Assembly (NCBI GenBank): GCA_036558905.1
Contig: DATBER010000046.1
Coordinates: 8,398-72,397, forward strand
Direction: 5' to 3'
Source of the DNA: DASXRA01 sp036558905
GTDB taxonomy: Bacteria > Actinomycetota > Actinomycetes > Mycobacteriales > Jatrophihabitantaceae
Length of the DNA: 64,000 bases
In this document: positions 8,405 through 16,668 of the stretch, in pieces
Layout: each line of letters begins with the position of its first letter
How positions within the stretch are numbered: the first letter of the stretch is position 1
Program-made: the position numbers and the translations under genes
The notes under the pieces: model-generated
Seen by the model: the letters and a program-made list of their open reading frames with translations, nothing else
Databases searched by the model: none
Told to the model about the DNA's origin: nothing

Positions 8405-9403
8405 TCAGCTGGCCAGTTGCGCGATGAGCTCGTAGGAGCGCAGCCGATCCTTGATGTCGTAGACCTGATTGGTCAGCATCAGCTCGTCGGCGTTGGTGCG
8501 GGCGAGCAGCTGCTCGAGTTGCGCCTGGACGGTCTCCGGTGAGCCCAGCGCCTGACCGATGCGGCGCTGGTCGACGAACTCCTGCTCGATCCCGGTGAAC
8601 TCGTAGGCGGCCGCTTCCTCGACGCTCGGCAGCGCGATCGGCCGGCCCTGGCGCAGCCGCAGAAACGACAGCTGTCCCGGCTTGGCCAGCCGCTCGGCCC
8701 GTTCGTCGGTGTCGGCGCAGATGGCGTTGACGGCCACCATCGCGTACGGCTCGTCCAACCACTGCGACGGGCGGAACGTGCTGCGGTACAGAGCCAGGGC
8801 CGGCTCGGTGTTGGCCGCCGAGAAGTGGTGCGCGAACGAGAACGGCAACCCGAGCTGGCCGGCCAGCCGGGCACTGAAGCCGCTGGAGCCGAGCAGCCAG
8901 ATCTCGGGCAGCTGGCCCGGCGTCGGGACGGCGGCCAGCTGCGCCGGATCGCCGGCCAACATCCGCACCACGTCGGCGAACTCGCTCGGGAAGTTCTCCG
9001 CGTTCAGCCCCTCCGGCGTGCGGCGCAGGGCCAGGGCGGTGCGCTGGTCGGTGCCGGGCGCGCGGCCGACGCCGAGGTCGATCCGGCCCGGGTGCAGTGA
9101 AGCCAGCGTGCCGAACTGCTCGGCCACGACCAGCGGGGCGTGGTTGGGCAGCATCACGCCGCCCGAGCCGACCCGGATGGTCGACGTCGACGCGGCCAGG
9201 TGGGCGATCAGCACGGCCGGTGACGAGCTGGCGATAGCCGGCATGTTGTGGTGCTCGGCCACCCAGATGCGGCGGTACCCCAACTCCTCGGCCCGCCGGG
9301 CCAGCTCGGTGGTGTAGGCCAGCGCCTCGGCGGGATCGCGGCCGGCCGTGACCGGCACCAGTTCCAGGACGGCGAGGGGAACGTTCTTCACATCAGTGGG
9401 CAA
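8405..9403 (-). CDS. LLM class flavin-dependent oxidoreductase
   Basis: 332-aa luciferase-like monooxygenase of the MsnO8 subgroup. Visible family blocks are RIWVAEHHNMPAIASSSP near residues 45-62, GSGGVMLPNHAPLVVAEQFG near 79-98 and GRIDLGVGRAPGTD near 106-119. It would use FMN or coenzyme F420 with an unknown organic substrate. M. tuberculosis has a protein of the same family (Rv0953c, from memory) next to sucCD and the DUF5336 gene; here it lies in the same region but about 9 kb from them. Confidence 0.88.
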   Translation of the reverse strand: MPTDVKNVPLAVLELVPVTAGRDPAEALAYTTELARRAEELGYRRIWVAEHHNMPAIASSSPAVLIAHLAASTSTIRVGSGGVMLPNHAPLVVAEQFGTLASLHPGRIDLGVGRAPGTDQRTALALRRTPEGLNAENFPSEFADVVRMLAGDPAQLAAVPTPGQLPEIWLLGSSGFSARLAGQLGLPFSFAHHFSAANTEPALALYRSTFRPSQWLDEPYAMVAVNAICADTDERAERLAKPGQLSFLRLRQGRPIALPSVEEAAAYEFTGIEQEFVDQRRIGQALGSPETVQAQLEQLLARTNADELMLTNQVYDIKDRLRSYELIAQLAS

Positions 9404-9449
9404 CCGCTCGGAGCTCCGCGATCATCCCGTCCGGCCGCCGGTCGCCCGA

Positions 9450-9501
9450 TGATCAACAGCCGCTCAGCCAGTGATTTCGCGGGCTGACGGGCTGTTGATC
9501 A
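9450..9501. repeat. 12-bp perfect inverted repeat with 28-nt spacer
   Basis: TGATCAACAGCC (9450-9461) and GGCTGTTGATCA (9490-9501) are perfect inverted arms. They lie between the stop of the metallophosphoesterase and the start of the LLM gene, both on the minus strand. The element could be a terminator for the former or an operator for the latter. There is no T-run. Confidence 0.6.
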
Positions 9502-9529
9502 AGGCCGGGGCGGTCAGGGGTGGCCCCGC

Positions 9530-10276
9530 TCAGCGGCCGTCCATCGGGCCGAACGCGGCCAGCGCCTCGAAGTCCGAGTTGCGCGAGTAGAGGTACTCGT
9601 CGGTCCACTCGTCGATGCCCGGGTAGGTGGACGTGTCCCGAATGGCGGCCCGCGCGGCCTCGACGTCGTAGCGCGTGCACCGCAGGGTGGCGACACCGTC
9701 GGCCAGGTGGGCCCACTGCGCCCCGACCTGCCCGTACGGCATCCCGACGCTGCCGGCGTTCACCACCAGGCGGCGGTCGACCAGCCGGACGAACGACATG
9801 TGCGTGTGACCGCAGACGATCGTCGTGACGTCGTCGGGGACCTCGGCCAGCACCTCGGTCCACTTCTCCATCCGCGTGTCGACCAGAACCACCTCGTCGT
9901 CGTCGCGCGGGGTGCCGTGGCAGAACAGCACCCGGCCGAATCCGTCGACGTCGAGGGTCACCGGATGCGGCAAGCCGTCGAGCAGGGCGACGTGATCGGG
10001 CGTGAGCTGATCGGCGGCGTAGCGCGAGATCTCGAACGGCACGGTCGCGTCGGGATCGCGGGCCAGGTCGACGAGCTCGCGCTCGCAGTTGCCGCGCACC
10101 CAGACGACGCGATCGCCCAGCGCGGTCAGGCGATCGAGTACCTCGACCGGTTGCGGCCCGGCGGCGATGTCGCCGGTGAGCACGATGCGCTCGGCGGCCT
10201 GCACGTCGGATTCGGCCAGCACGGCGTCGAGCGCCGGCAGCACCCCGTGGATATCGGAAAGAACCGCAATTGCCAT
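9530..10276 (-). CDS. metallophosphoesterase (calcineurin-like)
   Basis: About 248 aa, cytoplasmic, related to YfcE-like phosphodiesterases and bacterial protein phosphatases. The full dimetal motif set is present: SDIHG at residues 7-11, TGDIAAG near 34-40, RGNCERE near 62-68 and CGHTHMS near 156-162. I start at ATG 10276 because the catalytic core begins at once (MAIAVLSDIHG). A TTG at 10312 would add 12 residues. Neither start has a clear ribosome site. The substrate is unknown. The 48-bp repeat copy 2 lies just upstream. Confidence 0.85.
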   Translation of the reverse strand: MAIAVLSDIHGVLPALDAVLAESDVQAAERIVLTGDIAAGPQPVEVLDRLTALGDRVVWVRGNCERELVDLARDPDATVPFEISRYAADQLTPDHVALLDGLPHPVTLDVDGFGRVLFCHGTPRDDDEVVLVDTRMEKWTEVLAEVPDDVTTIVCGHTHMSFVRLVDRRLVVNAGSVGMPYGQVGAQWAHLADGVATLRCTRYDVEAARAAIRDTSTYPGIDEWTDEYLYSRNSDFEALAAFGPMDGR

Positions 10277-10333
10277 GGAGGGAGCGTGACCCGGGGTTGC
10301 CGCCCGGGGCAACGCCGGTTCACGCGAGGCGAA

Positions 10334-10381
10334 CGGTTTTGGTCACCAGGCCGGTTATATGAGACCTGATGACCAAAACCG
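10334..10381 (+). repeat. 48-bp palindromic intergenic repeat, copy 2
   Basis: The left arm CGGTTTTGGTCACC (10334-10347) pairs with GATGACCAAAACCG (10368-10381), with one mismatch. The central 20 nt contain GCCGGTTATATGAGACC, shared with copies 1 and 3. It starts seven bases beyond the mdh stop on the minus strand and precedes the metallophosphoesterase gene. Confidence 0.9.
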
Positions 10382-10388
10382 GGAAGGG

Positions 10389-11348
10389 TCAGAGGTTGGC
10401 GATGTCCGCCTGCTTGGCCCGCACGGCCTCGGCGGCCTCCTTCAGGGCGGCCAGCTCCGATTCGGTGAGGTCACGCTCGACGACGCGCTTGACGCCCCCC
10501 GTGCCGATCTCGGCCTCGACGCCCAGGTACACGCCGCTGATGCCGTACTGCCCGTCGACCCAGGCGCACACCGGGATCGTCTCGCCCGAGTCCTCGATGA
10601 CGGCGCGGGCCATCCGGGCGGCGGCCGCCGACGGGGCGTAGAACGCCGACCCCGTCTTGAGCAGGGCCACGACCTCGGCGCCCCCGTTGCGGGTGCGCGT
10701 GACGAGCTCGTCGATCTTCGCGGCGTCGAGCACGTCGGCCAACGGCTTGCCGTCGACGAAGCAGGCGCTGGGCACCGGCACCATCGTGTCGCCGTGCGAG
10801 CCCAGGGTCAGCGTCTGCACCGATCCGACCGGGACACCCAGCGTCTCGGCCACGTTGTTGCTGAACCGGGCCGTGTCGAGCACCCCGGCCTGCCCGAACA
10901 CGCGCTCCTTCGGGAACTGCGACGCGATCTGGGCCAGCGCGGTCATCTCGTCCAGCGGGTTGGACACGACGACGATCACCGCGTTCGGTGAGTGCTTGGC
11001 GACGTTCTCGGCGACCCCGCGCACGATCTTGGCGTTTACCTCGAGCAGGTCCATGCGGCTCATGCCCGGCTTGCGGGGCAGGCCGGCGGTGATCACCACG
11101 ACGTCGGAACCGGCGGTCGCCTCGTAGCCGCCGCCCTCGGGCGTGGTCGACGCGCCAACGACGGTGGTCTCGAAACCCTCGATGGGACGCGACTGGTTGA
11201 GGTCCAGCGCCAGCCCCTCGGGGCGGCCCTCGATGATGTCGGTCAGCACCACGGTTTCGAACACGTCGTATTCCGCGAGGCGCTGCGCCGTCGTGGATCC
11301 GTAGAAGCCGGCCCCGACGACAGTCACTTTGCCGCGGCGGTCAGACAT
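10389..11348 (-). CDS. mdh: malate dehydrogenase
   Basis: NAD-dependent malate dehydrogenase (319 aa) of the LDH-like type, interconverting malate and oxaloacetate in the TCA cycle. The nucleotide-binding glycine motif GAGFYGS lies at residues 12-18, the substrate arginine region ITAGLPRKPGMSR near 84-96, and the catalytic His block LGSHGDTMVP near 176-185. The start is ATG 11348, with GAGGAG about eight bases upstream; a longer frame to 11606 has no homology-like sequence. It lies in a minus-strand block with sucCD, folD, purH and purN. Confidence 0.93.
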   Translation of the reverse strand: MSDRRGKVTVVGAGFYGSTTAQRLAEYDVFETVVLTDIIEGRPEGLALDLNQSRPIEGFETTVVGASTTPEGGGYEATAGSDVVVITAGLPRKPGMSRMDLLEVNAKIVRGVAENVAKHSPNAVIVVVSNPLDEMTALAQIASQFPKERVFGQAGVLDTARFSNNVAETLGVPVGSVQTLTLGSHGDTMVPVPSACFVDGKPLADVLDAAKIDELVTRTRNGGAEVVALLKTGSAFYAPSAAAARMARAVIEDSGETIPVCAWVDGQYGISGVYLGVEAEIGTGGVKRVVERDLTESELAALKEAAEAVRAKQADIANL

Positions 11349-11401
11349 ATGCCCACTCCTCGAAAGTCGATTTGCTCGCGAGGTTAGTCCTGTGGCACCG
11401 G

Positions 11402-11686
11402 TCACTGAGGCACCAGGATGCCGAATCCGAACATCGCCAGGCCCAGCGCCAGGTAGCACAGCACGTCGAACAGCCGGCTGCGCACGACGAGCAACCCGGC
11501 CCGGCCGTTGGGCAACGTCGCCCGCAAGACGCCCGCCGCGACCATGCCGAACGCCATCACCGCGACCCCGCGCAGCCAGTGCCCGGACGAGGCGACCGCG
11601 TAGCACAGACCGAGCGCGACGATCAGCACGACGGAGACGAACGGCGCCTCGTCGCGGACGTTTCGGCGCAGCCGCGTGAGCCTCAA
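11402..11686 (-). CDS. DUF3017 small membrane protein
   Basis: 94-aa protein with three hydrophobic segments (VSVVLIVALGLCYAVA, GVAVMAFGMVAAGVL, FDVLCYLALGLAMFGFGIL). This matches the DUF3017 family that commonly follows folD in actinobacteria. I chose the TTG at 11686 because it overlaps the folD stop as TTGA, implying coupled translation; the frame upstream of that point is a shadow of folD. Function is unknown. Confidence 0.72.
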   Translation of the reverse strand: MRLTRLRRNVRDEAPFVSVVLIVALGLCYAVASSGHWLRGVAVMAFGMVAAGVLRATLPNGRAGLLVVRSRLFDVLCYLALGLAMFGFGILVPQ

Positions 11687-12531
11687 CCGCGCTCGGCCGC
11701 CTCGACCACGTTGCTCAGCAGCATGGCCCGGGTCATCGGCCCGACACCGCCCGGGTTGGGGGCAACGAACCCGGCAACGGAAGCCACGTCGGCGGCGACG
11801 TCGCCGGCGATCTTGCCGTCGACCCGGCTCACGCCCACGTCGAGGACGGCGGCGCCGGGCTTGACCATCTCGGCGGTGACCAGCCCGGGCGAGCCGGCCG
11901 CCGCCACCACGATGTCGGCCTGGCGCACGTGGCCGGCCAGGTCGCGGGTACGGGTGTGGCACTGGGTGACCGTGGCGTTCTCGCTGCGCCGGGTGAGCAT
12001 CAGCGCCAACGGCCGGCCGACCGTGATGCCCCGACCGATCACCACGACGTTCGCCCCGGCGATGGGCACCTCGTAGCGGCGCAGCAGCTCGATGATGCCG
12101 GTGGGCGTGCAGGGCAGCGGAGCCGGCTTGCCCAGCACCAGCCAGCCCAGGTTCATCGGATGCAGGCCGTCGACGTCTTTCGCCGGATCGACCCGCGACA
12201 GCAGCGCGAACTCGTCCAGCCCGGTCGGCTGCTGGACGAGGAAGCCGGTGCAGGCCGGGTCGGCGTTCAGCTCGTCGATCACCGCCTCGACCTCGGCCTG
12301 GGTCGCGGTGGCCGGCAGTTCGCGTTCGATGCTGGCGATGCCGATCTCCGCCGAGTCGCGGTGCTTCGCGCGAACGTACCAGCGGCTGGCCGGGTCGTCG
12401 CCGACCAGCACGGTGCCGAGTCCGGGAACGACGCCCCGCTCGGCCAGGGCCGCGATGCGCTGCTTCAGCTCGGACTTGATCGTGGCCAGCGTGGCCTTGC
12501 CGTCGAGGATGGTGGCGCTCACGGCCGCCAT
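11683..12531 (-). CDS. folD: bifunctional methylenetetrahydrofolate dehydrogenase/cyclohydrolase
   Basis: FolD (about 282 aa) converts 5,10-methylene-THF to 10-formyl-THF using NADP, supplying the formyl groups used by PurN and PurH encoded nearby. The catalytic lysine region YVRAKHRDSAEIG lies near residues 52-64. The conserved blocks KDVDGLHPMNLGWL, GRGITVGRPLALML and PNPGGVGPMTRAMLL are all intact. ATG 12531 is taken as the start; GTG 12522, three codons in, is equally possible and slightly better placed relative to an AGGA. The stop overlaps the DUF3017 start. Confidence 0.93.
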   Translation of the reverse strand: MAAVSATILDGKATLATIKSELKQRIAALAERGVVPGLGTVLVGDDPASRWYVRAKHRDSAEIGIASIERELPATATQAEVEAVIDELNADPACTGFLVQQPTGLDEFALLSRVDPAKDVDGLHPMNLGWLVLGKPAPLPCTPTGIIELLRRYEVPIAGANVVVIGRGITVGRPLALMLTRRSENATVTQCHTRTRDLAGHVRQADIVVAAAGSPGLVTAEMVKPGAAVLDVGVSRVDGKIAGDVAADVASVAGFVAPNPGGVGPMTRAMLLSNVVEAAERG

Positions 12532-12566
12532 CCTGCCAGCGCGCGCCCAGAATGCGGTGCTGGGCC

Positions 12567-13043
12567 CTACGTGCCGGAGCGCATCGCCTGCCCGAGCAGC
12601 GCCAGGCCCATCGCGATCGCCAGTCCGCCGGCGACGATCATCAGGTAGAAGCCCGGCTCGACCGCGACCGGCCGGGTCAACCCGGGCCCGGACGAGTGGT
12701 CGGCGTGCTGCTCCGACCAGGCCGCCGCAGCGACGAGCTCGAACACGATGCCGGATGCCATGACGAGGACGCTCACGTACGCCACCGGCCGCCTGATCAG
12801 CGCCTCCTGGCCGGTGGCGAGCGTCCAGGCCAGGCCGACCAGCAGGAACGAGAGAAGGACGATCCACACGTCACGCTGCATCGACAGGTACTGCCCGCCG
12901 AGGTCGTCGGGCCCACTGCGTCCGCCCAGCAGGACCGGGTGGAACCACGGCAGCGTTATCGACACGATCCCGAGCAGCGCGGGTAGCGCGAACAGCCAGG
13001 TCCACCGCAACGACCGGGCGCGGCATTCAACCTCAGTGATCAT
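12567..13043 (-). CDS. hypothetical four-helix membrane protein
   Basis: 158-aa protein with four clear hydrophobic segments: WTWLFALPALLGIVSITL, VWIVLLSFLLVGLAWTLA, VAYVSVLVMASGIVFELV and FYLMIVAGGLAIAMGLALL. The loops are short and carry several charged residues. I do not recognise the family beyond a general actinobacterial membrane protein. It lies between purH and folD in the same direction, 66 bases after purH is initiated upstream. It could be a small accessory protein of the block, but no function can be assigned. Confidence 0.6.
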   Translation of the reverse strand: MITEVECRARSLRWTWLFALPALLGIVSITLPWFHPVLLGGRSGPDDLGGQYLSMQRDVWIVLLSFLLVGLAWTLATGQEALIRRPVAYVSVLVMASGIVFELVAAAAWSEQHADHSSGPGLTRPVAVEPGFYLMIVAGGLAIAMGLALLGQAMRSGT

Positions 13044-13109
13044 CCCGACGATCTTGGCCGAACCGCCGCCCCGGCCGCCGGGCTTTGCCGCCGGTCTGTG
13101 GATAACCCG

Positions 13110-14669
13110 TCAGTGGGCGAAGTGCCGGGTGCCGGTGAGGTACATCGGGATGCCGACCGCGGCCGCCGCCTCGATCGACAGCTTGTCGCGGATCGACCCG
13201 CCCGGCTGGACGACGGCGCGCACGCCCGCGTCGATCAGCACCTGCAGGCCGTCCGGGAACGGGAAGTAGGCGTCGGAGGCCGCGACCGAACCGGCCGCCC
13301 GATCGCCGGCCCGGGCCACGGCCAGCCGGCACGAGTCGACCCGGTTCACCTGGCCCATGCCGATGCCCACCGTGGCGGCGTCGTGCGCCAGCAGGATCGC
13401 GTTCGACTTCACCGCCCGGATGGCTCGCCAGGCGAAGACCAGGTCGGCCAAGGTCGCCTCGTCCACCCGGGAACCGGTGGCGAGCGTCCAGGTCGACGGG
13501 TCGTCGCCCGGGGCGTCGATGCCGTCGGTGCTCTGCATGAGCAACCCGCCGGAGATCGGGCGGATCTCGACCCCGGCGGACGCCCGCGGTGCGCCGACGA
13601 GCAGCCGCAGGTCCTTGCGGGCGCCCGTCAGCACCTCGACCGCGCCGTCGTCGTAGGCCGGCGCAACGATCACCTCGGTGAAGATGTCGGCTACCTGCTT
13701 GGCCATCTCGACGCTGACCGCGACGTTGGTGGCGATCACGCCGCCGAACGCGCTGGTCGGGTCGCAGGCGTGGGCCTTGCGGTGCGCGTCGGCCACCTCG
13801 CCGGCCACGGCGATGCCGCAGGGATTGGCGTGCTTGATGATCGCGACGCACGGCTCGGCGAAGTCGTAGGCGGCCCGCCGGGCGGCGTCGGCGTCGACGT
13901 AGTTGTTGTAGCTCATCTCCTTGCCGGCCAGCTGCTCGGCCTGGGCGATGCCGGGCGGGGTGTCGTGCGAGACGTAGAGCGCCGCGCGCTGGTGCGGGTT
14001 CTCGCCGTAGCGCAGCACAGCCGCCCGCTCCCACGACGCGCCGACCCAACCCGGGAAGCCCGACCCCGCGTCGTCGGGCGCCACGACGTTGCCCAGCCAT
14101 GAGGCGACGGCGATGTCGTACGTGGCGGTGTGGCGGAACGCGGCGGCGGCCAACTGCTGGCGGGCCTCGAGGTCGAATCCACCGGCCTGGACGGCGTCGA
14201 GCACGGTCGGGTACAGCGCCGGGTCGGTGACGACCGCGACCGATCCGTGGTTCTTGGCGCTGGCCCGCACCATGGCCGGTCCGCCGATGTCGATCTGCTC
14301 GATCGCCTCGGGCGCGGTGGCCCCGGCCCGGATCGTGTCGGCGAACGGATACAGGTTCGAGACGATCAGCTGGAACGTCTTGATTTCCAGACCGTCCACT
14401 GTGGACATGTGCTCGGCGTCGTTCTGGTCGGCCAGCAGTCCGGCGTGGATGTGCGGATGCAGCGTCTTGACCCGGCCGCCCAGGATCTCGGGGAAACCGG
14501 TCACGTCCTCGACCGGAGTCACCGGCACGCCGAGGTCACGGATGTAGGCCGCCGTCGAGCCGGTCGACACGATCTCGACGCCCGCCTCGTGTAATCCGCG
14601 GGCCAGGGCGTCCAGCCCGGACTTGTCGTAGACGCTGATCAACGCGCGGCGCACCGCGATCTTGCTCAC
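13110..14669 (-). CDS. purH: bifunctional AICAR transformylase/IMP cyclohydrolase
   Basis: PurH (519 aa) performs the last two steps of IMP synthesis. The N-terminal MGS-like cyclohydrolase domain shows SVYDKSGLDALARGLHEAG (residues 12-30) and LGGRVKTLHPHIHAGLL (63-79). The AICARFT domain includes EQLAGKEMSYNNYVDADAA near 245-263 and SAFGGVIATN, and the protein ends with the invariant-type GTRHFAH. Its start overlaps the purN stop by four bases (ATGA), so purN and purH form one coupled unit. One copy of the 13-bp GTCCACTGTGGAC palindrome falls inside it, at 14394-14406. Confidence 0.95.
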   Translation of the reverse strand: MSKIAVRRALISVYDKSGLDALARGLHEAGVEIVSTGSTAAYIRDLGVPVTPVEDVTGFPEILGGRVKTLHPHIHAGLLADQNDAEHMSTVDGLEIKTFQLIVSNLYPFADTIRAGATAPEAIEQIDIGGPAMVRASAKNHGSVAVVTDPALYPTVLDAVQAGGFDLEARQQLAAAAFRHTATYDIAVASWLGNVVAPDDAGSGFPGWVGASWERAAVLRYGENPHQRAALYVSHDTPPGIAQAEQLAGKEMSYNNYVDADAARRAAYDFAEPCVAIIKHANPCGIAVAGEVADAHRKAHACDPTSAFGGVIATNVAVSVEMAKQVADIFTEVIVAPAYDDGAVEVLTGARKDLRLLVGAPRASAGVEIRPISGGLLMQSTDGIDAPGDDPSTWTLATGSRVDEATLADLVFAWRAIRAVKSNAILLAHDAATVGIGMGQVNRVDSCRLAVARAGDRAAGSVAASDAYFPFPDGLQVLIDAGVRAVVQPGGSIRDKLSIEAAAAVGIPMYLTGTRHFAH

Positions 14670-15271
14670 GGGATAGTGACCTTCCTGCCGGTGATCGTCC
14701 AGCCCTCGCGGGCCATCCGTCCGATGTACTCGACGAGCATTTCGCGCTCGGCGACCTTGATCCGCTCGTGCAGCGACGCCTCGTCGTCGGAGTCGAGCAC
14801 CGGCACCGCCGACTGCGCGATGATCGGCCCGGTGTCGACGCCGTCGTCCACGACGAACAGCGTGCAGCCGGTGATCTTGACGCCGTGCTCCAGGGCGGCG
14901 CGCGCGCCGTGCATGCCCGGGAACGCCGGTAGCAGCGCCGGGTGCGAGTTGACGAACCGGCCGCCGAACCTTTTCAGGAAGTGTGGCCCGACCAGCTTCA
15001 TGAACCCGGCCGAGATCACCAGGTCCGGCTCGTGCTCGGCGACGGCGTCGGCCAGAGCAGCGTCCCAGTCGTCGCGGTCGGGGTACTGCGAGGTAGGGCA
15101 GACGAACGTCGCGGCGCCGGCGCGCCCGGCCCGCGCCAGGGCCTCGATACCGCCGCGGTCGGTGCCCACCGCGACCACGCGGGCGCCGAATCGCGGATCG
15201 GCGCCGGCGTCGAGCAGGGCCTGCAGCGTGGTGCCGCTGCCCGAGGCGAGGACGACGAGACGGGCCACCAC
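14666..15271 (-). CDS. purN: phosphoribosylglycinamide formyltransferase
   Basis: 201-aa folate-dependent GAR transformylase, third step of purine synthesis. The phosphate-binding loop SGSGTTLQALLDAG is at residues 10-23. The formyl-folate and catalytic segment FVNSHPALLPAFPG near 106-119 contains the Asn and His of the active site, and DDGVDTGPII near 142-151 contains the catalytic Asp. The length is normal. It begins ten bases downstream of the DUF6350 gene and overlaps purH. Confidence 0.95.
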   Translation of the reverse strand: MVARLVVLASGSGTTLQALLDAGADPRFGARVVAVGTDRGGIEALARAGRAGAATFVCPTSQYPDRDDWDAALADAVAEHEPDLVISAGFMKLVGPHFLKRFGGRFVNSHPALLPAFPGMHGARAALEHGVKITGCTLFVVDDGVDTGPIIAQSAVPVLDSDDEASLHERIKVAEREMLVEYIGRMAREGWTITGRKVTIP

Positions 15272-15281
15272 GCCTGCGACA

Positions 15282-16514
15282 CTACCGACCGTCGTCGGAC
15301 GCCCCGACGCCGGCGAGCTCGGATTCGGCCGCCCGGTCGGCCGCCGGGCGGCTGGCCATCCGTTCGCGGATCGCCCGCACCGCGAGGTAGCCGAGCGCCA
15401 CGGTGGCGATCTCGCCGGCGACGGCCAGGCCCGCCTGCCACGGCGACGCGCCGACCGTGTGCAACCGCCCGGTGCCCACCGCGCCGCCGCCGAGCCAGGC
15501 GAGCAGCGCCATGCCGCAACCCGCGGCCCCGGCGGCCACGGCCACCGCTCGGACGCCGTCGCGCCGGGCGGCCAGCCGGGCCGCGACCAGTCCGGCGGTG
15601 AGTACCGAGACTGCCATCCAGATCAGCACGATCGGCGGGGCACCGTGCCCGGTCGGCAACGCCGCGAGCAACGGGAAGGCCGGCAGCAGGCCGTGCCCGG
15701 TCGAGAATGCGGTGAACGTCGTCCCGGCGCCCACGGCGAACCCCGGTCCGGCGACGTAGGCGGCGCCGGCGACCGCGGCGTTGGGCGCGCAGAGGAAACC
15801 GAGCACGAGGATCGGCAGCCCGGAGATGCCTCCGCCGACCTGCCGTGACATCAGGGTCGCCGTGCTCGCGTGCAGCACGAGCGAACCGGCCACGAGCAGC
15901 GCCCCGGCGCCGACGTACACCGCGAGGGCGCCGGCCGCGCCGCGCAGTCCGGCCAGGACGTGCGCCGGCAGGATCAGGGCCAGACGGGCCCGCAGCACGG
16001 CGATCAGCGTAATGCCGGAAAACACCCCGAAGGCGGCGACGGCCACCGGGACCGGTTGGGCCGACGTGGTACCGAGTGCGGAGAACGGCACCAGGATCAG
16101 GCATGCGGCGGCGAAGGTCAGGGCCTGGACGACCGCGGCTCCGACGAGAGCCCGCGGCCGGCGCTCGCGCAGCTGGTCGGCCACCTCGGCCAGTGTCGTG
16201 CCGGCCCGCCACGCCAGCAGCACGACGACGACCAGGCCCAGCGTCGGGGCCAGCCCGGTCGGCACGCCGTCGAGGGTCAGGCCGCCGTGCTGGGCGGCCA
16301 GGAAGCCGAGCACGCCGCCCTTGACCGCGGACAGCGGGTGGCCGGACACGCCGGCGTCAGGCAGCCAGCACAGCAGGCCCACCACCGCGCCGAGCACCGC
16401 GCCGGCCGCCGCGGCGAACCCCCCGGTCCAGGCCGCCGCCCGGACCACCGACCGGCTCATCGGCTCGGGCACGGTGCGCCCGAGCCCGGCAACCGGTCGG
16501 GCACGTTGCGGCAT
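15282..16514 (-). CDS. perM: DUF6350/PerM family membrane protein
   Basis: 410-aa, very hydrophobic Ala/Gly/Val-rich protein with about nine to ten membrane segments. It matches the actinobacterial DUF6350 family, named PerM in mycobacteria and linked there to cell division and persistence. Position supports the call: it sits directly upstream of purN, as in M. tuberculosis. ATG 16514 is preceded by GGAG at five bases. A start at 16592 would add 26 unsupported residues. The C-terminal tail is charged and cytoplasmic. Confidence 0.8.
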   Translation of the reverse strand: MPQRARPVAGLGRTVPEPMSRSVVRAAAWTGGFAAAAGAVLGAVVGLLCWLPDAGVSGHPLSAVKGGVLGFLAAQHGGLTLDGVPTGLAPTLGLVVVVLLAWRAGTTLAEVADQLRERRPRALVGAAVVQALTFAAACLILVPFSALGTTSAQPVPVAVAAFGVFSGITLIAVLRARLALILPAHVLAGLRGAAGALAVYVGAGALLVAGSLVLHASTATLMSRQVGGGISGLPILVLGFLCAPNAAVAGAAYVAGPGFAVGAGTTFTAFSTGHGLLPAFPLLAALPTGHGAPPIVLIWMAVSVLTAGLVAARLAARRDGVRAVAVAAGAAGCGMALLAWLGGGAVGTGRLHTVGASPWQAGLAVAGEIATVALGYLAVRAIRERMASRPAADRAAESELAGVGASDDGR

Positions 16515-16618
16515 GAGCTCCAGGCTGGCAAACGGCGGCGGGCTCACGTGCCAGGCTCGCCGAGCCGCCCGCTGTGCGCCGGTGAGGAGCACCGCACATG
16601 ATCAGGTTCGAAAACGCA

Positions 16619-16654
16619 AAGATCGCCGGCAGCCAGGTGACTGCCGGCGATCTT
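16619..16654 (-). terminator. intrinsic terminator after the DUF5336 gene
   Basis: Perfect 14-bp stem AAGATCGCCGGCAG / CTGCCGGCGATCTT with an 8-nt loop. On the minus strand it is followed by TTGCGTTTTCG. It starts 15 bases past the stop of the DUF5336 gene and separates it from perM. Confidence 0.8.
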
Positions 16655-16668
16655 CGACCAACGAGAAC

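Noticed and set aside
14394..14406. Interpretation of the 13-bp palindrome as a replication origin
   Set aside because: A single DnaA-box-like site inside purH, with the other copies 27 and 49 kb away, is not an origin cluster, and dnaA/dnaN are not present.
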